In this document: piece by piece, positions 23,678-36,109 of the stretch
How positions within the stretch are numbered: position 1 is the stretch's first letter
Layout of the letters: each line of letters opens with the position of its first letter
Source of the DNA: Sanderia malayensis
Lineage: Eukaryota > Cnidaria > Scyphozoa > Semaeostomeae > Pelagiidae
Length of the DNA stretch: 64,000 nucleotides
Assembly: GCA_013076295.1 (NCBI GenBank)
Contig: RQOL01000616.1
Location: forward strand, 1 to 64,000
Reading direction: 5' to 3'
Translations under genes and position numbers: made by a program
Notes under the pieces: model-generated
Told to the model about the DNA's origin: nothing
The model's database searches: none
What the model saw: only the letters and a program-made list of their open reading frames with translations

Positions 23678-26600
23678 ATGATGTTAAATCCAAAACTTTT
23701 GGCCTTCTCATTTGGAATTTTGCATATTGTAATCGTTCATACTGGTAGGAATATTAATTTTACATTTATTCAATAGAATGATTGCATGTTTATTTTACTT
23801 TTGAGAAAGTGGTTTGTTTCATCAACATTTAAGAATGTATGGTATACGCGCACCATATAGATGCATAATTCCTTGATTTTACCGAGTCTTTGATATTTTT
23901 TATTGTTATTCTAAATTTTCTATTTTAACCTTCTGCAACTTAACCAAACAAAGGGAATGAGTTTTGTGCTCAGTAACATTGGGAGCATTTCAAATTTATG
24001 CACAAAGAGGGAATGGGGGCATCTCTTCGATAAAAAAGCACTTTTAATGATAGTACTCTTCACGAAGAAAAAGTACAAACTTAGCTTGTTTTTGGAGATA
24101 TTGATTCTGGCAGTCCTGGTCGGGCTGACATAGTTATTTGCTATTTGAAAAGGTGCGGAGACATGTTCTGATGTTCAGCAGTGGTGTTCGTATTGGAAGA
24201 ACGAAGGCTACTGTTCCAAAAGCCATCAATTTTACAGCTACATGACCTCCAACTGCAAGAAATCATGTGGATTCTGCCGAGGTTTGTAGCATTGTCAGAT
24301 TTTCAGCATTTTATGTTTATTCCCATACGTATTTTCTTGTAAAAAAGCTGGGAATATCAGCGTTTGCTCTCAGACCGAGGCGAACTCGTTAGCAATTTTT
24401 AGGGAGTATTTTTTATGAAATACAGCATCTGTTACAACATTTATTAGCATATATCACTATGCTAATACCTTTGTGAATGTTATTAGAATACTTATTTATT
24501 AAATGCTTGTACAATGCTTTTTGTATAGTTGATCCTTGTGGAGCGGTTCCATGCAAAAATGGCGCAACATGTACTCCAAATGGAAGCTCTTTCACTTGCA
24601 AATGTAAATTGGGATACGAAGGGAAATTATGCGAAATAGGTATGGTTGTTGGTCAAAAATTACACGAAAACTCCCTCGTCCAATTGTTTTGAACAGTTGG
24701 ATAATTTAATTATTTATATTTGTAAAAGGACAGGGATCAGAGGACACGCCTTGCATTAAAACTTTAGCTTCATATGCAACCTGCATCATTGAAGCTCCAA
24801 TATGAAACTATATAAATTGTAAAATTATTTCGGCCTTGACTGAAAGGTCATGTTTAACCAACTGTTTGTATACCCCTCATGGAAATACCCGGATGACTTT
24901 AGCTTTCTACCAAGTAATTCTGTGTTTAGCGCAAATATTTATCATTTGTGAATGATGAAACCTCTGCTTTATTCATGAGGCCATTATTGTTATTTTTATT
25001 GAAACAGTCAAAGCTGACAATTGTCTAGAGTATTGAATAACGGTGATTTCTTCTGTAGTCAACCCTTGTGCTAAGCAGCCGTGTAAGAACGGTGGAAGTT
25101 GCACAAGACAAGGAAGTAAGTTCACCTGCAAATGTAAGGATGGCTTCGAAGGGACAACATGCGAAAAAAAAGGTTTGTAGGCATAGATATTAGTCAGATG
25201 ATCGCTAATATTTACACTCATTTTGTTCTTCTATAAAACCTCTCTACAAAAGACTTACTATATACTACATACTATATACTATATATCTAATATACTTGTT
25301 ATTGCTTCAGAACAGTTACTTTTGGTTTTGTGATTTTTTGGTTATTTTAATCTGTTGCCTGGTGAATTGCTATGAAAACTTCAAAACAATGGATTTAGAA
25401 TTGAAGCTTTTACAAATGTGCGCTAGGCTTAAGTAGCGCACACAAGCGGTTTTGTCACCGGCGACCAAAAAGTGCCGTTCTTGGCGACAAATACCGTTCA
25501 TGTGCTCTGAGCTTTGCGGACAACAAATTTTAATTACTTTGGGATTGGAGCTTGAACAACTTTTATTAAGTACCGTCTTGAAGCAATCAATTTCAATAAT
25601 TTATTGCGTTATTTTTTAGCTACTAAGCAAATATATCCATACGTTTATTTGTTTTTTGCGCTTTGTTTTTGTTTTTATTTCTTCATTGCAATGATATATT
25701 TTGTTTTTAGTTGTAACAGCCAAAGAATGTAAAAACTCGGCTCAATATGATAAACAATGTCCCGTGTGGAAGAACGCTTTGTTTTGTAAACCAGGAAATC
25801 AATGGTATGGTTTCATGACTGATCACTGTTCCAAGGAATGTGGCTTTTGTAAAAGTGTGTATTTTCTTCACTTTCTTTTTTCCTTCGCAAAAATCTGTCT
25901 AAACGTGACAGGACTAATTGCGGATTACTTACCAGGCTCTGTTTTGTTCAGGGAGGCTTGTTTAAGTCTCGAGGTTCTAGACTTCTAGAGAGGCACTTCA
26001 AAATACTCAAATATACTTCAGCTGAAGAATGTGAGAAAAATGTTCGTGTAAAGTAATTGGGAGATAAATACGGAGCAATTGTGTTATTGTGTTATTGTTT
26101 TCATTGTGTTATCATTCACAATTTTAGTTTGAACAATAGTTTCAAATACAAGGGGGCTTAATTCATAACCTCGTTTCGAAAGGGGCGAGAAAAAGCTTAA
26201 AAAGCTATTACGGTAGATGTCTTATGAAGCTTTCCCACCTCATCAACTAGAAAGTTCCTTTATTCTACCCTTGTTGAAGTGTTATTGTTACACCATAATG
26301 GCCTATGCTATATACCATCGTACTATGTATATCTGTTAGAGATATTTTAGTTAATGGGAGCTTTTCTCAAGAGAGCTTTAATTCTGATGTAGCTGTTGTA
26401 ATCAAAGTGATGTTTTTGGTCTGTTTTTAGAAATCTGCAAAAACGACCAAACTGCTGATTATTGCAACAGGTATAAACAATATTGCAAACATCCACAATA
26501 TGGCAAGATTATCACAAATAGCTGCAAAAAGACATGTGGTGGTTGTGAAGGTAAGGCTGCCCTGACAGCAATGTATCGCCAGACACCATACACTGGCTAA

Positions 26601-29600
26601 TTTTAAAAAATTCACACATGTTCTGCAGTAAATCGGCACTGACTTTTTATGGCAGAGACAATTGGTCAGTGATGAATTGACTATTTGTCTAAATCATTGT
26701 TTCAGTTTAATCTCAATTGACGGAAATTGTCGAACCGATATTTCTCGAAACAGTCCTCTCTTTATAAATACATCATCATGTTCAATGAAGATAAAATAAT
26801 TATTTTGTTCTGACATTCTATTTAGAACCACCGTGTGGCCAAGGGCCTGATAAACTCCAACGCGTTGTTGGTGGGACCGACGCAGAACCGAATGACTGGC
26901 CATGGCAGGCAATGCTGACGTCAAATGGAAAGTATTATTGCGGAGGCACTTTGATTGCCAAACAATGGGTTGTCACAGCTGGACATTGCCTGCGCGGTAA
27001 AACTGCTGACCAACTTGGCGTTGTGCTGGGAGAGCATATCAGGTGTGTAAATATTCCTTTCTAAAACTATCTAACTATTTTGCAAGTTGTTTGAAGCACC
27101 TTCTGTAAGACGGAAACTTTTTTGTGATCTGCGAGACCAAAAGAACACCTACCAAACCTTTGCCAAAAATAGCTTTTGTCAATTGTGGAAGCCTCCAAAA
27201 GTATCCCTAAAAAGTCTTCCAAGCAAAATCCTCTATAATAAAGACAACTCTGTAGAACCATACATGTAACAAGAATACCTCTGCTGCATGAGTACCCTTA
27301 TGTGGTCGAACTTCTATGGATGTTCCAATGTTTTTCAGGGACAAAGTTGAAGGACCTGAACAGTCCTTCAAAGTTACACAGATAGTACGACATCCAGATT
27401 ATGACCCAAGTACAAAGGACAGTGACATTGCACTGTTGAGACTTGATAAAGAAGCACAGTTGAATAAGCAAGTCTCACTTGCTTGCCTACCGACAGAGCC
27501 CCCTCTCCAAACTCAATTGTGCTACATAACAGGTATGGTTTTCTATCAAAATTTTGGAATAATGACCCGAAATTGTGACCAAATCATACTTGGGTACTTC
27601 AGTAGTATACCCCAAACTGAGTTGTGTAAAGCATAATGTAGATTGAAAGTTAAGGTGCCAGATGTTTACATTCTTATCAGGGGCGGCTGGAAAGGAAAAT
27701 GGAGTGGTACTAGTTGAAAGGAAATTTTTCTGACCACGCCCTTTAGATCAGCTTAAAATGCAACCGCGCCCATATTTTCAATATTTGAATCATGTGGAGG
27801 AGCACATCAATTTAAACACATAAATTTCTTCAAAAAAATTTGACTATGTTCCTTCATGGCGTTTGGCTCAATTCCAAAGGTTCCCACCAAATGATTGAAA
27901 CCCACTTTCACGTGCAAATGATGTTGTTTCATCTGAAACATAACAGCAACTACTTTGAGTCCATCAAGGTCAAAGGCTGCGGCTATGTGTGAAAGATACT
28001 GAAGGGAAGGAGATTAATATGCTGCGGCATTTTGCCCATAATTGGCTAGCCGCCGGTACTAGAAATCGTATTCTATTGATGCCAATTTCTGGCCGAGGAT
28101 AACGATTATAAATCCGTCCATTTTCCATTCCTTTTTTAAGTTGATATTAACTCTAGCTAATTATAGACATATTTCAAGTTTAACAACAACAAACAACAAT
28201 TTAACAAAGTAAATTACAATTAATTCGACCTTTGGGCAAGGTCTGCCTTTTTTTTAAGATTAATCTTTGTTCATGAGTCAAGCGACCCTGGGCTGACGAT
28301 AATGAAAAAATGCTTGAAACTCTATTTCCTAAAGCTTGGTTCATTTTCTGTTACTATGATAAATCGCTATACACTTGTCCTCCCCAGAATAAAACTAATA
28401 TAAACTGAAACTCTGTATGGAAACGTACTTTACAAAATTTTCTATGGATGCCCCCTGCTTTGCGGCCACGTAACATCACTAGTATGAGGAAACTAGTACC
28501 ACCTGTCAATTCAGATATTGTGTTGGAACAGAAACACAATAGCATTTGCGTCACAGTGAGTTAAGAATCAAAGGAACCTTGAGGTGACTCGCGACAGATG
28601 GCTTTTATTTCACTCTATTATCCAGAAAGTGAAGAAAGTAATATTAAATTAAAGGGCTTATACAGCCTGAAATGACATATCGATTTTTTTACGGAGATGG
28701 AGAGAAAAAGATCTGAGTATCACTATGAACCTATTTTGAGTGTTTTCTGACGAGTATAAGTATATTTTTTCCAAGCTCAAACACAGCCAGGTCTGCGCGA
28801 TATTTTCCTCACATTATGAGTCAATTCTCGTTGCTTTCAATTAAAAACTTTTAAGAAATTAAGAAATTTTAACAAATTTTGAAAAAAATAAAACTTTCAA
28901 GGTTTTGATTCAGTGAGATGTCAGAATGAACCGAGCTATTGTTCTTCAACTATTGTTCTCTGAGGAAGAGCTGCCCGGCCTGTGTTGAAACAGTGTCTGG
29001 CTAAAATCTTTTCAAATTTTCGGATTGCGAAAATAGTAGTTCAAAACAAATTCCTCTGACAACGAAGGACGAAGTCTTCCTGAGGATAGCGAAGAAGACG
29101 AAGACTATTCAGTGGTCAGTTCGTATAGTTGAAACTCGCACGAAGGAGAACCTCTTGCAAGAAGACCCAGGGCTGGGTACGGCGGTGATGATAAAGAATC
29201 GAATCGGGTTGAGAAGGCCTATCTTTGAAAGAGCTGGATGCCCGTTTTGAAAATAAAACTTATGTTGATAATTGGTTAGTTCATTTGTTATTTAATAAAT
29301 TATTGGCAACTGTTAAACATTAATTCTATGGAATCATATGAGTTTTGTTCATTGTACTGTTTTGTCTTCAGTTGTTACGGTCCAATCCAGGTCTTTAGAA
29401 GAGTTTCGTCTTGCGAGACTTATGGAGAGAGACGAATTTAGTATTGGCGCAGCAAATTCAAAAAACATTTGTTTTGAGTCCACTCAAGCAAACATGTTGA
29501 CTCCAGTTTTCGATCTTGTACAGTGGCGTAGATAGAAATATTTAGCGGGGGGGCAAAGACCAAAATTTTCCGACAAAAAGTGTGTCTTTTGGGCGTGTCC

Positions 29601-32098
29601 AGAAGGGCACGCCCAAATTTAGGTAATTGTTCGATAAGACGTTTCTGAATATACACAGAGTTTAAACATAAAAGATGACAGTTAGTTAGTTAGTTAGTTA
29701 TGTCGGCCAAGTTGGTCGCCCCACAGATGCCACACGTTCACGCCAGCAAGTCCTATCCACCATCAAGTTCCTCATCTCCGCAGCACTCTCGCAGTTTGCA
29801 TCCTGTCCACGTCTCTGATCCATAGAGCAGTACAGATTCGACAGTTGCACGGAAAAGCCTCACTTTCATCGTTCTGGGTAGTTTGGATGTCCAAATCTTC
29901 CTGAGTTTGTGACGCAACTGCCTTTCTTACTGCAATGTCCTTCTCGGAGCTCTGAGTCCAGGATCCCAAGTACTTGAAGTTCTCTACTTCCTTGATGGTG
30001 TTGCCGTCCTGGGCGCGTATCTGTGATATTACTGTCTGATTGAAAGACATGTACTCCGTTTTCTTGGAATCGCAGTGGAGACCAACTTTGGCAGCCTCAG
30101 TCAGAAACCAGTGACAGTTAGTTGAGAAAAACACGAATCGGGAAATGAAATCATTTTCAAAAGGTTACAACAGAACAAAAACCAAAATAGAACATCGAAA
30201 AAAAATTGATGAATAGGTTAATTGACAGGTTTTCTTGTTTTTGCTTCAAGAAAGGGTTCTTGCATCTTTCTTAATGGCAAGTTTGCCACTGTTTCGCGAT
30301 TGATGGGGATCCACGCCAAGTTTGAAAGACGCTCTTCATTCATGGTACTTTGGACATTCGTCGTGACTCTCTTTAAGAGCTGAAAGCTCGTTCATCGTGA
30401 GCTAACGATACTGAAAGAGTCAAGGCTATTTCTAGCGATTTGAAAATTTTTCAAACTGTCCTTTAAGATCATTTTCGAAAAATTTCCGACAAAATCTTAA
30501 ATTTTCCGACAAAATGGCTCAGAAGCTCTGGTGGGGGGGCGGTCGCCCCCCCATGCCCCCCCTGTATCTACGCCACTGATCTTGTATCATCAAGTTAAAA
30601 AACTATCATTTTCCAAAACAAAAATGAAATACTATAATTGTTGTATTAGTTGCATAAGCATACAGCCAGAAAACTTTCTTCTTTTCACCTGATGCTTCCA
30701 ACAACGAGTCAAAAATGCTCCCCGTGTCCGTGCGTGATCGTGCTCGTGGTCCCCCCTGCCACAGCGTGCCCAGCATCTAGTATGGTACGTCATGTTGTTT
30801 GTTATTTCAACAAGTTTACACTTTATCCAATGAAAAACTTGCAAAGTGATATCATACTTGATAGCCTCACTTCAAATCAAAAGTGAACGTTTGAATCTGA
30901 GGCACATACCTTATATGGGCAAGAAAAAGTCTACACAGACACAGGATTTTTCCCCACTCACCAACATATACTCGCTTGCGCATGCGCTTCGCGAGTCAAA
31001 AACAATAGAAGTGCTTTCCTACAGTACTAGATAACCAATTCTAGTACTGTGACGAATAAAAGGAAATATAACACGTCTGTAACATGCAATCAATCAACAA
31101 GGATTAAATATCATATTGGCTTCACTGTCGTGTGTTTGCTCAAGCTGGGTCAAATCATTGAACCATCAGAATTGTTTTTTGAGGTTTTACGAGAAGGCAA
31201 AAAGGTGAAACAATATTCATGAAAATTTTCCGAGGTCAGAAATAAAATGGTACTAGACTAGTACCTCCAGTACCCCTGCCAGCCGCCCCTGATTCTTATC
31301 CAGAATGCTTATAATGAAGATGCATTCATTAGTTGCCAGTGCATAATGATTTTGGGGGAGAATTTAGAGGATTTTGCATCATGTAAACATCAATTCTTTC
31401 TTTATGTTGAAACCTTCCGATCTGTATCCATGAAATAAAAATTTGTTGTGTGAAGAAGGATCTGCAATTGAGACTATTAAAAAGTGAATGCCACTACAGC
31501 ATTCCCTCTCTTTCTCAAACTTGCAAGTACCATTAAGTTTGCTAAAGATGGAAAAAATGCCGAGGTTGAGAATAGTCAAGATGGGCAACCTTGTCTGCTC
31601 TGAATGGTATTGTGGATACAGTGGAAACCTGTTATTTTTGGTCACAAAACACAGCTATATTAAGATCCCTTACTGGTTTTAGCAGCAATCAGGTAGCATT
31701 GTACAACATTATCATATAATATCGTGTGCTGGTAATTTAATGTGCATGTTATTTCTTCCTGTACAGGTTGGGGTCGTACATCAGGTTTAGGAGAGAAAAG
31801 CAACATTCTGCAAGAAGCAGAGCTACGAATCGTCACAAACAAACAATGCTCCATTCTGAACACCAGCCCCAAGGTGACAGAGAACATGCTTTGTGCTGGC
31901 TATGGACTTGATTTCTCTAAGTCTCAGTCAGGTTGCCAAGGTGATAGTGGTGGTCCACTAGTGTGCTTGAAAGGTACAAAGTGGTATCTACAAGGTGCTG
32001 TGAGTTGGGGGTCCTCTCGTTGCATATCAGGTGAGAGTTACACAGTTTTTGCTCGTGTTACCAAATTCAGAGACTGGATAAAGAGCACAATTAACTAA
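23678..32098 (+). CDS. Secreted ShKT-EGF-EGF-ShKT-ShKT chymotrypsin-like serine protease, 9 exons
   Basis: Exons: 23678-23744, 24153-24281, 24529-24639, 25059-25172, 25711-25854, 26431-26550, 26826-27042, 27339-27532, 31767-32098. All introns are GT-AG, and the phases close to 1428 nt (475 residues). Exon 1 is a signal peptide. One exon each then encodes ShKT (six Cys, about 26-65), EGF (about 68-102), EGF (about 105-139), ShKT (about 146-188) and ShKT (about 190-228). All these modules have phase 1-1 boundaries. The peptidase follows an activation site QR|VVGG at 241-242. The triad is His282 (TAGHC), Asp330 (DSDIALL) and Ser426 (GDSGGP). The residue at chymotrypsin position 189 is Ser ([11 protein letters not shown]), not Asp. 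This predicts chymotrypsin- or elastase-like cleavage rather than tryptic. Such ShKT-protease fusions are typical of cnidarians. Secretion for digestion, matrix processing or venom is plausible but untested. Intron 8 (4.2 kb) is inflated by nested transposons. Confidence 0.9.
29521..30578. mobile_element. hAT-type element, innermost of the nest (1058 bp)
   Basis: The ends are CAGTGGCGTAGATA and its exact inverse TATCTACGCCACTG. A perfect 8-bp target duplication ATCTTGTA flanks it (29513-29520 and 30579-30586). The uninterrupted site is seen in element B copy 1 near 14718. G- and C-rich runs lie just inside the two ends. No hAT transposase is present; instead it carries a piece of reverse transcriptase, so it is non-autonomous. 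A related right end with CTTGCTACGCTACTG is at 40713. Confidence 0.92.
29772..30134 (-). pseudogene. Non-LTR (RTE-like) reverse transcriptase fragment inside the hAT element
   Basis: The minus-strand frame contains [16 protein letters not shown] and [21 protein letters not shown]. These correspond to the region just downstream of the catalytic motif in RTE/BovB-type non-LTR reverse transcriptases, where KTE and the YLGSW segment are conserved. It is short and ends in a frameshifted tail. It has no endonuclease and no catalytic motif. It was carried along when the hAT element moved, or was inserted into it earlier. Confidence 0.7.
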
Positions 32099-32603
32099 CA
32101 GACCTAATATTTATGGGCCTTCTTTACTTTACGTTTCATCGTTTAGAAGATGTTTACTTATAGTTACTAACTATCCATTGTGTGTGGAGAGTGGAAATAC
32201 CATTATATTAAACAATTTCCTTCTTTTGTGTTATAACAGCTATTTGAATACTGATATATATTGATATTATTTTGTATGCATATTCTTTATATATCAAAAG
32301 ATTCTGAAAATTAAATTTAGCATGCTTGCACATCATTTGCTTGGTTTGAAAATGAGTTGGATATCAACTTAATTCTTTGGCATTCAAGTCTAGCCAGACA
32401 CACCAAATTACACAAGGTAAAATAATTCTACAAAATAAAGCACAAAGACAAATAGTAGGAACACAGACATTATATTTTACTAGTATTTTGTTCTCCATGT
32501 TTACCTGTGTCAGACCAGTTTTTGTCAGTTCATCAACAAGTTTCATAAAAATCTTATTTTTAAGGGCAGTTCACTATTCCACCTGGAGAAAATTATGTCT
32601 GTA
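32099..32603. other. Convergent intergenic region between protease and ROMO1 genes
   Basis: This contains the two 3' ends. An AATAAA at 32434-32439 on the plus strand is a candidate polyadenylation signal for the protease gene. No clear AATAAA was found for ROMO1 on the minus strand. There is no other gene. Confidence 0.5.
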
Positions 32604-33197
32604 CTAGCATCTTATTGCAGTTCCAATACCCATAAAAACACCAAACGTTCCACCACCTTGAAGCATAATCTTTCCAACACTGGACATCAATTCTCTTCCT
32701 CTTAATCCCATCCTACAATAGAAGTTCAAAAAATGCAAAATTAATACATTTATACTTACACTATTGTTGTGTTTGCATAAACAATTCGAGCAGCAACATC
32801 AGCCAAGCCAGCTACAGCAAAACTAGAGATAGAAGAGGAACGAAATGACGGTGCAGTGGTGGGTCGTGGGTGCAGTGCAATGCACTGTGCAGCAGAAGAA
32901 GAGGACTATACACTATTTTCGCTCTTCTGTCATCTGTCCCCTGCCCTGGAGCCTCAATTGCACTCTTAGGAAAAACAACCGAGAAGTAGAGTACGATCGA
33001 TAAAAAAAGGAGCCCTGTGCATTACTCGAGGAGGGCTCGTTGAATAATAGTCCTACTAATCCAAAGCTGGGCTGGGCTTACCTTAAAGCAGAGTAAGTAC
33101 CAAAAAGAGCAGCTGAGCTCATTCCTACAGCAAAACCTATTCCAAAACCAAGCTTTACTCGATCAAAACAAGATGGTTGCTGAGGAGGTCGTTGCAT
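32604..33197 (-). CDS. ROMO1: ROMO1, mitochondrial inner-membrane protein, 2 exons
   Basis: Exon 1 is 33082-33197 and exon 2 is 32604-32712. The intron has GT-AG ends and the junction codon is AG|G (Arg). The product has 74 residues, close to the roughly 79 of vertebrate ROMO1. It starts [17 protein letters not shown], with the conserved CFDRVK motif. A Gly/Ala-rich membrane segment follows, and the end is highly conserved: MGLRGRELM, then [11 protein letters not shown] and the terminal IRC. ROMO1 and its yeast homologue Mgr2 sit in the inner mitochondrial membrane and act with the TIM23 translocase; ROMO1 is also linked to reactive oxygen production and OPA1 processing. The gene is intact and convergent with the protease gene, with stops 505 bp apart. 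Confidence 0.93.
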
Positions 33198-33719
33198 TTC
33201 AAGATTAATTTCTTCGCAATATTATTGGCAGCCCAAAGAGTTGCTACGGTCTAAAAACGTGCTCAAAAGAAGCAATGTTACTTCAGCCTCTTTATCGCTC
33301 ATCATCATTCATCTAATATCTGTTGTGGTTTGTATCAACCGTCAAAAGCAGCCAGTCAAAAAAGACGAAACGGCGAAACGGTATGGGGGAATATGATCGT
33401 GAATCTGAACACTTGTCGCAGGTCAGTTTACATATTTTCCATATTTTTCTTTTTATATGAGACTAAATTTTAAATTGTGGAGGGGTATATAATGATAATA
33501 AAAGTAGTTGTTAAATTGCTCGTTAACGGGTGAAGCCCGAAACGTCGTAATAATCAATAACGTAACTATTTTTTCTTTAAATTATTTCATCTTATGTTCT
33601 CGACTGTTGATATCAATCATCTGCCATGCCATGCCAACAAAACAAAAGTGAAGTAAAATTTTTCCCCTGCCTCTCTCTCGGTCGGTGTTAGATCATAGGC
33701 CATAGAGATAGGATATATA

Positions 33720-34624
33720 CATAGAGATAGGATATAATATACACTAGAGTGCGAACCAGGCCCCGGGAGGTGACGCAGTTTGGACGCCATCTTGTTGGAG
33801 GCTCATTTGAGAATTTCACGGTCTGAACCCTTATACTTTGAACACGAATTACGTGGATATTACGATTGCTTAACCTCAAATAAAGGTCGGAACCTTCATA
33901 ATATCATAATCGGTTCAGCATATTGAAGTTTTGTTGTTGGATCGAATGTATTACTACTATTTTTAGAAAGACGGATTTTCATTTTACCGACTGCCCCCAA
34001 ATAGGGTAAATTAGATATCAATCGATCGGAAATGACCTCCTGAGTATGAATCTGCAATAATTTTCACAAAAGATCCCCGTATTTAAAAGATTTTAGCAAT
34101 ATTTTTACTTGCGCCCACCTTTAGTTGCTGTCGATCTGTGAATTTGTAGGTTTTAGGCCCCCGATAAAAAGGGGTATAACTTTTGAATGCGGGCTTGTTC
34201 CACAAATGTTATTGCAGATTCGTACTCAGGAGGTCATTGCGTATCGATTGATATCTAATTTACCTAGTTTGGGCGTCGTCCGTAAAATACAAATTCGCCC
34301 GTACTTCCTATCGCAAAATGCCAAGGCCACTGTTTTCATATAGCACTCCACAGCAAAATATGGTATTCTGGAAATGGTAGTAATACATTCGATCCACCAA
34401 TAAAACTTTAATATGTTGAATCGACCATGATTTTAGGAACATTTGAGTATTTATTTGATCTTCAGCGATAATAATATCCACGTATTTTACATTTGAATTG
34501 TAAGGCTTCAGACCGTAAATTTCGTCCGCGAGCCTCCAACAAGATGGCCGCCAATGCTTCAACTTTTGTATCGATGCGTCAATTGGAGTGCGCACTCTAG
34601 TGTATCTTATATCCTATCTCTATG
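33720..34624. mobile_element. TIR element C, copy 1 (905 bp), 8-bp target duplication
   Basis: The ends are CATAGAGATAGGATATA and its inverse, flanked by the 8-bp duplication GATATATA (33712-33719 and 34625-34632). The second copy, in the opposite orientation, is at 50392-51270. The subterminal regions both carry CGCCATCTTGTTGGAGGCTC-type sequence, so the element has extended inverted symmetry. No transposase is present. The 8-bp duplication suggests mobilisation by a hAT-type enzyme. The flanking sequence 33701-33719 plus 34633 onward is itself a related element end. Confidence 0.88.
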
Positions 34625-34905
34625 GATATATACTAAACTAGAGAGCTAACTCCTATTGTTTCGGTCATAGCGAGGCTGAAACTTTGTGCGCCATCTTGTT
34701 GACGGGAGAAGTTGCGAGAATATTCAAGGCACGGCAATGTCTGGAGCTCACCTAAAGTTTAAATTTAAAGCTTATAGCGTGATTCGAAAACTAAATTCCA
34801 AAGTTTTTACCAGTTTCTAAATAAGTATATATGTGGAAACCTGTCTATGGTATTAAAATTTCTGTCAAATACTGCAAATGTCTACATTTTGTCAATTTGT
34901 AAGTA

Positions 34906-35092
34906 CAGTGGAATCCCGCTATAACGAACTCTGTAGGGACCGAGAAAATAGTTCGCAATAGCGGGAGTTCGTTATACAGAAGGGACATTTTCTTATGAAG
35001 AACTACTTCCCAGAATCCAAGGGACCGGAGTTTTAGTTTGTAATAGCGGGAAGTTCGTTATAAACGGGGTTCGTTATAGCGGGATTCCACTG
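34906..35092. mobile_element. pogo/Tigger-like MITE (187 bp)
   Basis: The ends CAGTGGAATCCCGCTATAAC and the inverse are flanked by TA on both sides (34904-34905, 35093-35094). Internal repeats of TAGCGGGA..GTTCGTTATA make it almost a foldback. The CAGT-G-ATCCCG-TATAACGAAC type of end and TA target are characteristic of pogo-family MITEs. It has no coding capacity. Confidence 0.85.
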
Positions 35093-36109
35093 TACTTGAA
35101 AATCTCTTGACTTTTTTCGTAGGCCAAAATTGTTTCTTAGTTTTCTGATTTTTCCTCATACAAATAACAACGTATTGGGGTGGTGAACAAAATAATCTAT
35201 TTTTATATTGATCTGAAGCAAGAATGACAAAAATCTAACAAGAATGAACAGAGCAACAGGCTTTTTTAGGATCTAGGCCAATCTATCGAATGATATGAAG
35301 ACAATTGAAAAATACAAAGAGAAATCCGTTTTGTAAAAATATTTAAAATAAAATGAAAAGAAAAATCAACATAATACAATAAAAATATGATTTGTGTCCT
35401 ATTTTTGAACTAAAATTGGCGTTATTTTAACTTTGTCTGGATGTTTCCACGCTTTAAGTTGTTGATCCCGTCCTTCATGCCCCGCCTCCCGCTCCGGCTC
35501 CACACATACAGGCAGCCTTCATAACAGCAATTGTGTTGCTATCCAGTTTACCATTCTGAGCAATTTTCAGTTCTTTATCCGCTGATTTTCATGCCATGCA
35601 TGATGCGAAGAACTCGCATTTTTGGACCGTACTTCAGTTGTTTTTACTGTAATTTCCTCGATATAAACAAGCCTTTCTGGTCTCTGCGGTGGCGCTCCTT
35701 GCTCCAGAAGGCGCCGGGCCTAAAATAAATCATAACAACTAAAGTTTAATTTGCTGATACTAAAAAAAAATTCAATCCCGAATATTGACCTTGTAGTAAT
35801 ATCGAGCATGCAAAACAGCTCTTAGAAGCTGTCAATAGCATTTATTTCTATGCTATGAATGATATGATAGATACAAATGCAGCAACAACAGGGCGATTCT
35901 CAAAAAGAAAAAAGGGGTGATCGGTTCTCGGTTTATGAAATAATCAAAAGATTTATTTTACCAAACCACTTCATTATGTATGTTAAAATTGCCCTGTTCC
36001 AATGTTCATTAATAAAAATTGTTATGTGTAAGTAGGAGAAGAAATGGGCGTCCTGGCCCACCTGGCCCACGCATGCGCAGTAGAATGTGTTAAGATCACG
36101 CGTGCGCGT
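35093..36109. other. No gene recognised between the pogo MITE and the viral-like cluster
   Basis: On the minus strand, about 35470-35720 can be read as a possible exon after an acceptor at about 35722. It opens ARRLLEQGAPPQRPERLVYI, but a frameshift or stop follows within about 50 codons and I do not recognise it. The rest shows no motif. Confidence 0.35.

Larger units (their letters stand above)
28567..30997. mobile_element. Unclassified mobile element B, copy 2, inside hAT element A
   Basis: It shares both ends and the interior order with copy 1 (13778-15154) and has the same orientation. It is interrupted by a second hAT element at 29521-30578. Without that insert it is about 1365 bp. Differences from copy 1 are small indels and substitutions. 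The shared frame starting [12 protein letters not shown] (29338 here, 14541 in copy 1) is interrupted here by the hAT insertion. Confidence 0.8.
27678..31291. mobile_element. hAT-type element A, outermost of a three-level nest
   Basis: The ends are CAGGGGCGGCTGG and its exact inverse CCAGCCGCCCCTG. They are flanked by a perfect 8-bp target duplication ATTCTTAT (27670-27677 and 31292-31299). Eight-bp duplications and CAGGGGCG ends are characteristic of hAT elements. Apart from its nested insert, it holds about 1.2 kb with no transposase frame, so it is non-autonomous. It lies wholly within intron 8 of the protease gene. Confidence 0.9.

Noticed and set aside
25255..25300. TATACTACATACTATATACTAT run as a regulatory site
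   Set aside because: A simple AT-rich sequence within a protease-gene intron; nothing links it to regulation.
33515..33560. GGGTGAAGCCCGAAACGTCG, reminiscent of hammerhead ribozyme or Penelope-element sequence
   Set aside because: Only the GAAAC-like part is present. No CUGAUGA core or matching stems were found, so it is not called as a ribozyme.
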